Assembly (NCBI RefSeq): GCF_001597735.1
Contig: NZ_LUTS01000001.1
Coordinates: 186,001-250,000 of the forward strand
Direction: 5' to 3'
Length of the DNA stretch: 64,000 nt
DNA from: Neptuniibacter pectenicola
GTDB taxonomy: Bacteria > Pseudomonadota > Gammaproteobacteria > Pseudomonadales > Balneatricaceae
Both the position numbers and the translations under genes were made by a program. This document shows positions 1-6,781 of this stretch, one piece after another; the stretch's first letter is position 1; each line of letters starts with the position of its first letter. The notes under the pieces were generated by a model that was given only the letters and a program-made list of their open reading frames with translations, was not told the origin of the DNA and ran no database searches.

Positions 1-1003
1 TGTGTTCAAAATAGTATTGCACGCCTAAGGTTAGTTTAGGCACTAGCTCTTGCTCATAACCCATTAAAAAACGGATCTGGCTATTTGGGATCAGCGGATT
101 ACTGCCGTCATCATCAACACTGTTGTACCACGCTAATTCCGTATGACCTATACCGCTCGCAACATTAGTACGCAGACTTGCACCGAGACTGGTTAAGGGG
201 CTGAAATAAGCCTGATTATTACTATTAATCCCGTTCGGTTGTTTCCAAAACCCGCGATAACCATATAACGCCCACTCTGTACTGCTGCGCCCTAACAGAT
301 GACTACGCCCATAGATACGCGCAGAGAACTCACCGTGGCTGAACGTTTCACTCGGCTCGTCAGGGACTATTTTCCCACTCGGAGCCGCCACTTGTGTGCC
401 GGTCTGGGGCGAGAAATAGGAGAACCGTTCGCCTGAAATAAAGTTATCGCTGTTAAATACCGGCGTCCAAACAAAATCAATATTTGCCGTTTCCCCATAC
501 GCCGACACTTTGATACTCGACGAGGGTGCTTTTAAATATTCATCATCGCGGCCGGAAAAAAAAGAGACCCAATCCTTCGCAAACAGATCGTTCAGGAAAA
601 GCAGATCGCCTGTCCCCCAGGTTAAAACTTGATGCCCTGCTCTCACATCCACATTATCTGTCAGGGAAAATTCAGCCACCGCTTCCCGTAAATAGATGTC
701 GAAACCACGCTCGACCCCATCGGCATAAAGATCCACTTTTCCGCTAAGGCGTAGCGCCCCTTGGTAGGTTTCTGCTTCAAGCCTTGCGCGGACTTCAGCC
801 AAACTTAACGCATCATCCACCAACGTATCATCACTTACGCGATCGCCCACAGCGGTTTCGATAAAACCATGTATGGCAGTGCCTTGTTTTTCCTCTTCTC
901 CCCACGCGTCATCGCCCCAATCATCTGCGGCATAAAGATAACGAGGGAATGTGCATAGAATCGTTATAAGTAACCAGTATCTAGGTGTTATCTTAGCCCC
1001 CAT
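1..1003 (-). CDS. outer-membrane beta-barrel protein, C-terminus cut off by window edge
   Basis: This frame stays open from the ATG at 1003 to the window edge, about 334 codons. The protein starts with a signal peptide that probably ends at LYA around residue 25, followed by an acidic stretch rich in D, E and W. After that come alternating polar and aromatic segments with many G, Y, W and N residues, as in a transmembrane beta-barrel. Its start overlaps the stop of the LolA-like gene by one base (TGATG), so it is the third gene of an RND / LolA-like / barrel operon. By analogy with similar three-gene sets it may be the outer-membrane element of an export route; this is inferred from context. 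The exact family (DUF1302-like or alginate-export-like porin) cannot be settled from the visible part. Confidence 0.75.
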   Translation of the reverse strand, partial: MGAKITPRYWLLITILCTFPRYLYAADDWGDDAWGEEEKQGTAIHGFIETAVGDRVSDDTLVDDALSLAEVRARLEAETYQGALRLSGKVDLYADGVERGFDIYLREAVAEFSLTDNVDVRAGHQVLTWGTGDLLFLNDLFAKDWVSFFSGRDDEYLKAPSSSIKVSAYGETANIDFVWTPVFNSDNFISGERFSYFSPQTGTQVAAPSGKIVPDEPSETFSHGEFSARIYGRSHLLGRSSTEWALYGYRGFWKQPNGINSNNQAYFSPLTSLGASLRTNVASGIGHTELAWYNSVDDDGSNPLIPNSQIRFLMGYEQELVPKLTLGVQYYFEH

Positions 1004-1812
1004 CACTCGCCCCTCTGCAACCATTCCCGTGGCGGTTTGCGTAATGAGCGTTCACTAAAGACCGCTTGATCCATTCCTAAATCATAATGCTGAAAACGAA
1101 ACGCTAAGGTGGTTGTCCCTCCACTTCGAAGATCAGACACTTGGGATTTAGTGACGGTCTCATGACCTTGAATCACCTCACTCGCTAATACCTCTACACG
1201 TCGATAGACCTTGTCGTTCTCATCTTGATATTCAATTTTCTCAGGTAGGAAGCTGGCTTTATTAATCCACGCAATATAGCGACTAAATTCAGCACTGTTC
1301 GGGTCCAGCGGCTTATTCTCAATAACGTAGTACTTATCGCTGGTTTCCAGCAACTGATGGCTATCTTCCGTTATGCTACGGCCCGATACATCTTCATAAA
1401 AATAGTGGGAACCGACAAAGCTCGTGCGCTTATCACCGGCTGAAATTCGCTTTACTAGATCTAAGCCTGGAAGGTATAACCAGCGATCATCATCACCGCC
1501 CGGTTTCTTAGCGACCAAAAACACAGTATTGCGCACATCCGATGGGCGACTAAAAACAACTAAGAAGTCCTGCTCTCCCCCCTCCTCTCGATCACGACGT
1601 AGAATGGTGAATTGACGTTTTTGCTCTCGGCCCTGCGCATCGGTGATTAACATCCGCGCCTCAGAACGACCATCATTACCCGCATAGTAAGCAACTAAAT
1701 TCGCCTTAGATACGATGGCATTAGCATCGGTTAATTCCGTAGCATAGACCGTATTTAGCGCACTAACGGCCATCACTATAAGCAGTGATTTTATACCGAT
1801 AAACTTAGACAT
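1003..1812 (-). CDS. LolA-like outer-membrane lipoprotein-sorting family protein
   Basis: A 269-residue exported protein with an N-terminal signal peptide (hydrophobic residues about 8-22, ending at VYA). The body matches the LolA-like fold often annotated as outer-membrane lipoprotein-sorting protein (PF17131): a block with DDRWLYLPGL near residue 110, then SFVGSHYFYEDV, then conserved strands about a substrate modified as YQDENDKVYRR. It is not the housekeeping LolA. It sits between an RND/MMPL permease and a barrel protein; its start lies 8 bases inside the RND gene. In such operons the protein is thought to carry a lipid or lipophilic substrate across the periplasm. That role is inference from family and context. 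Confidence 0.8.
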   Translation of the reverse strand: MSKFIGIKSLLIVMAVSALNTVYATELTDANAIVSKANLVAYYAGNDGRSEARMLITDAQGREQKRQFTILRRDREEGGEQDFLVVFSRPSDVRNTVFLVAKKPGGDDDRWLYLPGLDLVKRISAGDKRTSFVGSHYFYEDVSGRSITEDSHQLLETSDKYYVIENKPLDPNSAEFSRYIAWINKASFLPEKIEYQDENDKVYRRVEVLASEVIQGHETVTKSQVSDLRSGGTTTLAFRFQHYDLGMDQAVFSERSLRKPPREWLQRGE

Positions 1813-4459
1813 TATTTTTCTCCTGTATGCTTTTTAAACGGTCATCTTCTGACATAGCAAAAAGCTTATCTTTATCTTTAATATCGTTAATAACAGCAGG
1901 TAGCAGCACGACCGTGACGACAGCAGACACCGCCATAATCATCGCGAGAAAAAAACCTACCGTGATGTAAGGTACTAACGGGGCGAATAATAAAGGGGTG
2001 AAACCAATCGCCACCACCACCGCATTTCGGCTAATCGCCCGAGCCGGGCCTTTATACATTTCCGTCACAGTGGACGGCCAACTGCCGCTTTCCTGATAGG
2101 TGGTACGGCAACGCTCTAAAAAGTGAATCGCGAAATCCACGGATAAACCTAACGTCAGTGCAGAAAGCACCGCAATCGGCATATCATAATCTTTACCCAC
2201 AAAACCGATCAGGCCATAGATAAATAAAATCGTTACAGTTAAAGGCAACATGGCCAACAGGCCAAGCTTGATTGAGCGAAAAAGAACAAACATCATCACA
2301 AGCACCATAAAGAAGGCGCTGGTAAGGCTGCTTAACATCCCTGTCACCATCTGCTCCTGCCAAACCACATTGATATAGGTTAAACCGGCCCAGTTCATCT
2401 CAACATTGGCAGGGAGAGGGTGTTCGCTCACATAATCATCTACCAGCTTGATGACCCGGCTCATCTCCTGATTATCGCCACTCTTTAACTGCAACCACAG
2501 TGCAGTCGCATTAAAATCAGGCGTTACCATGTGCCATAGGTCGTCGGGCCGGTGGGAGGACTGAAAGCTCAAAATAGTTTGTGCCGCCGCATTGCTGTTA
2601 TCCGGCAGTTTATAATGCGCAGGATCCCCCCCTTGTAACTCGCGGTACACCGTTTTTAATAAAGTAACCAAGGAGTTACTTTTACCGACCAAAGCGGAGT
2701 CATCTAAAAATAATTGAAGGTCATTTAAATAACCTAAAGCGCTTGGCGTTAAAAAATATTTACTGCTCGATTGCGCCTGCTCGACCGTATCGAGTAATGC
2801 CATCCAATGGGCCTCATGAGCACTATCCTCATAGGCCGCATCATCCAATTGATAAGTCAGCTTTTGCAATAAGGTACTGTAATCTTCACCCTCCAGTGTA
2901 CGCAAAATACTATCCAACTTATCGGTCACTGCTTGAGCGTTTTCACGGGCGTTGACCTGTTTTCTTAAATAGGCCAGAAATTCTGTTTTCTGCTCATCCA
3001 ACCCTGTGCGTTCTAATACGAGAAAGGCATCATAGGTTCCAGAGAAGTGTTCATTCATCACTCGGTCGGCAATACGTAAACGATGATCCTCTTTAAACCA
3101 ACGCACAGGGTTGTCGTTGATTTGGATCGTCGTTAAACCATAGATAGACACTAAGGTCACAGCAACAAACATCATCACTAAGGTTTTCGATTTAGCGATA
3201 GAGAAACGCCCCGTCATCGCCAATAAGCGACTGAGTAAGCTGGTATTGTCTTCATGTACTTGTTCGGAGAGGGAGTGATCTTTAAGTGCAGCCAAACGCG
3301 CTGGCGACAAACTCACAATATAAGCAGGCACTAAGGTCACCGTTAAAACAAACGCCAGTAAAATACCAAACGCCACATGTAAGCCAAAAATCTGTACCGG
3401 CGGAATCGGCGTAAAGGCTAACGAGGCAAACCCCACTGCAGATGTAATCGACGTATAAAACATCGGCGTAAACAGATGCCCAACCACCGCCTTTAATGCG
3501 GCGTTCGGTTTATCCCCAGGCTTATAGCGATCTGAAAATTCAGACAGTATATGGACAGAATCAACCACCGCGATAGGCATTAAAAAGATAGGGATCATTG
3601 AGCTCATAATATGAACCGTGTAACCCTGACCGATGAGTAGACCCATCGTAATAATAACCGCCGCCATGGCAACCAGCATCGGCGCCGTAATCAATAACAT
3701 CGAACGGAAAAACACCCACATAAGGATAAAGATCATCAATCCAGCCAGAGGTGCCGAGATCGCCATCTGGATAAACATCTCCACCCCAAAGGTATCTTCA
3801 GCGACAGGCAAACCCGCCATGTAAAACTCATTATCAGCAGCAGGCGATTCAACGTTTAACTGATCAATGACGGTTTGAATCTCTTTTGATAAGCGGTAGC
3901 TCTCTGATTTGCTTTCAATCGGAATATAAATACCGGCCGCTTTACCATCACCTGAAACCAGCGTGTTTTGAAGTAAAGGGAGGTTTTCCACCGAGGCTTT
4001 AATCTGATCAGCTTGCGCCTGTGTCGTTGGCGCTGACTTCATCATCCATTCAAAACGTATAGCACCCGGCTGGTTAGATGACTGGCTAATATTATCAACC
4101 GTATCCAAAGACATAAGGTCCTGACGAATAACGCCCTTCATTGACTGTACGGCGGATGAAAGCTTATGCAGATCTTGTAAGGTTTGTGGGTTATAAACGC
4201 CCTGCGGGTTCTGAGTATTAACAACACCCACAATAATAGAATCGTATAGCGAGAAACGCTTTTTTACCTCATCATGGAAAACGCGATCCACCTGATCATG
4301 GGGCAACATATTCTCAGGATCCGTATCCACCTTGATACTCGGAATCTGAAGACCCGCCAACACGACTAACGCAATAACCCCGAAAAAAACCTGTTTAGGC
4401 TTTTCCATCGCCAACGCGACTAACCACGCTCTTAATCCCATTGAAAACCTCATAGACAT
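1805..4459 (-). CDS. RND-superfamily (MMPL/COG1033-type) exporter
   Basis: An 884-residue inner-membrane protein with the RND two-fold repeat. One transmembrane helix lies near residues 25-45, followed by a large periplasmic loop and a five-helix bundle at about 230-400. A second half repeats this pattern, with a helix near 430, a loop, and a bundle at about 705-865. The motif GLSVDFAIHFLER in the second bundle and AVVDSVHILSEF in the first are typical of the MMPL/SSD-like RND proteins that move lipids and other hydrophobic molecules. It is first in an operon with the LolA-like and barrel genes. The substrate is unknown. Its promoter holds an 18-bp palindrome between the -35 and -10 boxes, so it is probably repressed, and the divergent ArsR-type gene is the obvious candidate. 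Confidence 0.85.
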   Translation of the reverse strand: MSMRFSMGLRAWLVALAMEKPKQVFFGVIALVVLAGLQIPSIKVDTDPENMLPHDQVDRVFHDEVKKRFSLYDSIIVGVVNTQNPQGVYNPQTLQDLHKLSSAVQSMKGVIRQDLMSLDTVDNISQSSNQPGAIRFEWMMKSAPTTQAQADQIKASVENLPLLQNTLVSGDGKAAGIYIPIESKSESYRLSKEIQTVIDQLNVESPAADNEFYMAGLPVAEDTFGVEMFIQMAISAPLAGLMIFILMWVFFRSMLLITAPMLVAMAAVIITMGLLIGQGYTVHIMSSMIPIFLMPIAVVDSVHILSEFSDRYKPGDKPNAALKAVVGHLFTPMFYTSITSAVGFASLAFTPIPPVQIFGLHVAFGILLAFVLTVTLVPAYIVSLSPARLAALKDHSLSEQVHEDNTSLLSRLLAMTGRFSIAKSKTLVMMFVAVTLVSIYGLTTIQINDNPVRWFKEDHRLRIADRVMNEHFSGTYDAFLVLERTGLDEQKTEFLAYLRKQVNARENAQAVTDKLDSILRTLEGEDYSTLLQKLTYQLDDAAYEDSAHEAHWMALLDTVEQAQSSSKYFLTPSALGYLNDLQLFLDDSALVGKSNSLVTLLKTVYRELQGGDPAHYKLPDNSNAAAQTILSFQSSHRPDDLWHMVTPDFNATALWLQLKSGDNQEMSRVIKLVDDYVSEHPLPANVEMNWAGLTYINVVWQEQMVTGMLSSLTSAFFMVLVMMFVLFRSIKLGLLAMLPLTVTILFIYGLIGFVGKDYDMPIAVLSALTLGLSVDFAIHFLERCRTTYQESGSWPSTVTEMYKGPARAISRNAVVVAIGFTPLLFAPLVPYITVGFFLAMIMAVSAVVTVVLLPAVINDIKDKDKLFAMSEDDRLKSIQEKNNV

Positions 4460-4875
4460 GACACAGACTGGTAGATAAGGCTTTATTGTATTAGTATTAA
4501 CTAATATTGCAATACATTAACGCGACCTAATACTCTTAGGTCGGCGTATAAGCGAGCGACTTATTCTGTGCATAACGACCGCGCCTCGTTGCACCGAACA
4601 CGACTTGTTAGCGGTTAAAAGCGGTCATTTAACAGCCCAACCGTTAAACCTACACTGAGGAAGAAACGGCGCATTCGTCCATACTATAAACCGCATTTCA
4701 AATGCGTATATTAGAAAATTGCGAAAAACCGGCAAACTAGGTAGTATGGAACATGTTATAAAAAACAGAATATTAATAACTATAAGTTGATAATAATTGA
4801 TAGCAGTAACGCTGGCGTGAACAGTATGGAAGCTAGGATTCCAACATTAATAGTTAAGCGCTTCGGAGTATAATT
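4460..4875. other. divergent intergenic region, RND operon / arsR-type gene
   Basis: This 416-base gap separates two divergent genes and contains no credible coding sequence. It holds the RND-operon promoter and operator at 4485-4512. It also holds a second, unrelated perfect palindrome at 4692-4706 (CGCATTT, one base, AAATGCG). The stretch 4560-4660 is richer in GC, with several short GTTA and AACCG repeats, but no repeat unit could be defined there. Confidence 0.6.
4485..4512 (-). promoter_or_regulatory. promoter of the RND operon with an operator in its spacer
   Basis: Read on the minus strand, TTGCAA (4512-4507) and TACAAT (4490-4485) are separated by 16 bases and lie 26 bases upstream of the RND start codon. 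The spacer coincides almost exactly with a perfect inverted repeat at 4489-4506: arms TATTAGT and ACTAATA with a 4-base centre. A palindrome between the two promoter boxes is the usual arrangement for a repressor that blocks RNA polymerase. The AT-rich composition suits a winged-helix ArsR-family protein. Confidence 0.65.
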
Positions 4876-5208
4876 TTGAACGATTCAACTGCCGCATCAC
4901 TTGATGCAGAAACCCTAGATATGATGAAAAAAAATGCCGGTAAAGCGGCACAATTAATGAAAGCCCTTGGCAACGAAAGTCGCTTATTAATCTTATGTAA
5001 CCTTGATGGTAAAGAGCTTTCGGTTACTGCATTAAACAACTGTTTAGATTTAAGCCAGTCAGCGCTATCACAGCACCTTGCCGTTCTGCGGAAAGATGGA
5101 TTGGTTAAAACACGACGTGAATCACAAACCATCTATTACTCATTACAGGGCGATACAGCAAAACGTATCATCCATACGTTACATGAGATGTTCTGCCCTA
5201 CTATTTAA
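4876..5208 (+). CDS. ArsR-family winged-helix regulator, SqrR/BigR/HlyU-like persulfide-sensor type
   Basis: A 110-residue protein with the ArsR winged-helix core: dimer helix to about residue 30, recognition helix SQSALSQHLAVLR at 60-72, wing RRESQTIYYSL at 80-90. It starts at a TTG preceded by GGAG seven bases upstream; the first in-frame ATG (codon 16) would cut the dimer helix. The classic ArsR metal motif ELCVCDL is replaced by RLLILCNLDG. One cysteine is at residue 41 and another at 107 in the last helix. This pair, about 66 residues apart, is the arrangement known for the persulfide-sensing SqrR/BigR/YgaV/HlyU group, where a di- or tetrasulfide bridge releases DNA. A third cysteine (56) is extra. 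The inferred role is repressor of the divergent RND operon. Confidence 0.8.
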   Translation: MNDSTAASLDAETLDMMKKNAGKAAQLMKALGNESRLLILCNLDGKELSVTALNNCLDLSQSALSQHLAVLRKDGLVKTRRESQTIYYSLQGDTAKRIIHTLHEMFCPTI

Positions 5209-5222
5209 TTGATGCAGCATAA

Positions 5223-5242
5223 GCGCTAGCTTTCACTAGCGC
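5223..5242 (+). terminator. stem-loop after the arsR-type gene
   Basis: A perfect 7-bp stem (GCGCTAG / CTAGCGC) with a 6-base loop lies 15 bases after the regulator's stop codon. The following bases are only moderately T-rich, so it may be a weak terminator. Confidence 0.4.
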
Positions 5243-5355
5243 GTCCTTTCCTCGACGTAAACACCACGCCTTTCCCATACACTAACCTGCCCCATGACAT
5301 CCCCCGCTATTGAGCAAAAACACAATCAATTGATCACGTATTGGACAACTTAGTC

Positions 5356-5361
5356 TATAAT
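5356..5361 (+). promoter_or_regulatory. -10 box in front of a structured leader
   Basis: A perfect TATAAT lies at 5356-5361. The best -35 candidates (TTGATC at 5330-5335, TTGGAC at 5341-5346) are badly spaced. A transcript from here would begin near 5368 and carry a leader of about 265 bases before the GGDEF gene. Confidence 0.4.
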
Positions 5362-5389
5362 ACTGCTGTTACTTGCCCCTTATTGCGAA

Positions 5390-5483
5390 TGACCCTCCTA
5401 TAAAGCGAGGGGGTAATGGATATAGCGACTCCATGGAGATAAGGAGAAAGGTGCGAGGTCAATTTAAGACAGATACCCCTGTC
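5390..5483 (+). ncRNA. candidate structured leader RNA upstream of the GGDEF gene
   Basis: Several nested pairings are visible. The outer helix is TGACC (5390-5394) with GGTCA (5457-5461). Inside it are CCCTC/GAGGG (5394-5398 with 5407-5411) and a small TGGA/TCCA hairpin (5417-5433). A following hairpin has arms GACAG (5468-5472) and CTGTC (5479-5483). In addition GGGGTA (5410-5415) is complementary to TACCCC (5474-5479), which could form a pseudoknot. The conserved cores of the c-di-GMP-I and c-di-GMP-II riboswitches were looked for and not seen. It could be an unknown regulatory leader, a small RNA or chance folding. Confidence 0.3.
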
Positions 5484-5633
5484 GAAAATCCTATTATTCA
5501 TCCGCTTTCCCCTTAAGGCCTATACTAATTTTTATAGGAAGCCTAACTTCCATGCATAAAATTCATCGCGGCTACAATGACAATCTAAAAACCAGCTGCT
5601 ACCATAATTGCGTGTCTATGTTGTATAAAAAAA

Positions 5634-6737
5634 ATGAATCACATATCGATTAATAAAGAGAAAATACAACTACTAAGAAAATCGATCATAATAAGTTTTT
5701 TTATTAGTGCATTTCTTTGTTTGTTAATTAGCTTTCATTTAAAAGACAAAATTCCCCATGATCAGCTGATGCCTTGGCTTATCACTAGTTTATCCATACT
5801 TTTAATCCGCCTTTTATCTGTCCTTCCCTATAAAGAAAACACAGATATAACCAGTGGTTTTACCGGAAAATTAATATTTTTTAGAATAGGCGCATTTTTA
5901 TCCGGCTTAACCTGGGGTTGGTGTGGTTATTATTTTGCGGGGCAGGTTTCTCTCGATTCTCAGTTATATATATCATTTATGCTCGCAGGCTTATTAGCTG
6001 GTGCGGCATCCTCTTTATCCGTTGATAAACTATCAATGATTTCTTTTGTTCTGCCGACCATAGCACCTAACATTATCCATTATTTAATGTCGGAGCAGGG
6101 CACCTCCATTGGCATGGCATTAATGTTAATACTATTCATGCTATTTATTATCTACGCCTCCTTAATACAAGGAAAAAATATACTCGAAAATATAGAGTTA
6201 AGAATTAAATCCCATGAGAGCGAGCAAAAAATACAGCACCTCGCGTTTCATGATGCGCTGACAGGTTTACCCAATCGATCATTATTTAATGATCGTATCG
6301 AGCAGGCACTTTGTGCAGAGATGCGTGGAAAAAATCCTATTGCCATCCTCTTTATCGACTTAGATGGCTTCAAACATGTCAATGATTCATACGGTCATGC
6401 CGTCGGCGACGAGCTTTTACAAACCATTGCGAATCGTTTTAAAACGATCGTTAGGAGCTATGATACCGTTGCAAGAATAGGCGGGGATGAGTTTGTAGTG
6501 ATCGTCCAAAAAATTGAACAGCGGGACGATATTACAAAAATTGCTAATAAGCTTTTACGGGAAGCCTCAAACCCGATGGAAATATCGGGGCACAATATTA
6601 ACATTTCATCGAGCATCGGCATTGCAATCTACCCTGACCACGGCACCGATAAAGAAACATTAATCACCAATGCCGATAATGCGATGTACCTTGCTAAAGA
6701 TAACGGGAAAAATACCATTCAAGTACATGCGGCTTAG
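5634..6737 (+). CDS. membrane-bound GGDEF diguanylate cyclase
   Basis: A 367-residue protein. Residues 1-190 are strongly hydrophobic with about six transmembrane helices, likely a membrane sensor domain. Residues 205-365 form a complete GGDEF domain beginning HDALTGLPNRSLF. The active-site motif is RIGGDEFVV, and RSYD placed five residues before GGDEF is an intact inhibitory I-site. It should therefore make c-di-GMP from two GTP and be product-inhibited. No Shine-Dalgarno is visible before the ATG, which follows a run of A residues; no better in-frame start exists. It is transcribed alone behind a long, structured leader. Confidence 0.88.
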   Translation: MNHISINKEKIQLLRKSIIISFFISAFLCLLISFHLKDKIPHDQLMPWLITSLSILLIRLLSVLPYKENTDITSGFTGKLIFFRIGAFLSGLTWGWCGYYFAGQVSLDSQLYISFMLAGLLAGAASSLSVDKLSMISFVLPTIAPNIIHYLMSEQGTSIGMALMLILFMLFIIYASLIQGKNILENIELRIKSHESEQKIQHLAFHDALTGLPNRSLFNDRIEQALCAEMRGKNPIAILFIDLDGFKHVNDSYGHAVGDELLQTIANRFKTIVRSYDTVARIGGDEFVVIVQKIEQRDDITKIANKLLREASNPMEISGHNINISSSIGIAIYPDHGTDKETLITNADNAMYLAKDNGKNTIQVHAA

Positions 6738-6781
6738 TGCGTATAAACCCCACAAACAACCTGCCCCGAAAGCATTCACGC

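Larger units (their letters stand above)
5209..5633. other. intergenic region before the GGDEF gene
   Basis: This 425-base gap has no convincing reading frame. It contains the stem-loop at 5223-5242, the TATAAT at 5356-5361 and the folded segment 5390-5483. An imperfect hairpin at about 5516-5543 pairs GGCCTATA with TATAGGAAGCC. Confidence 0.5.

Noticed and set aside
4560-4660. An integron-type attC site
   Set aside because: Short GTTA/TAAC motifs are present, but they do not fit paired R and L sites, and no integrase or cassette array is nearby.
5390-5483. A c-di-GMP (GEMM) riboswitch in front of the GGDEF gene
   Set aside because: The conserved GEMM-I and type II core sequences were not found; only unclassified structure remains.
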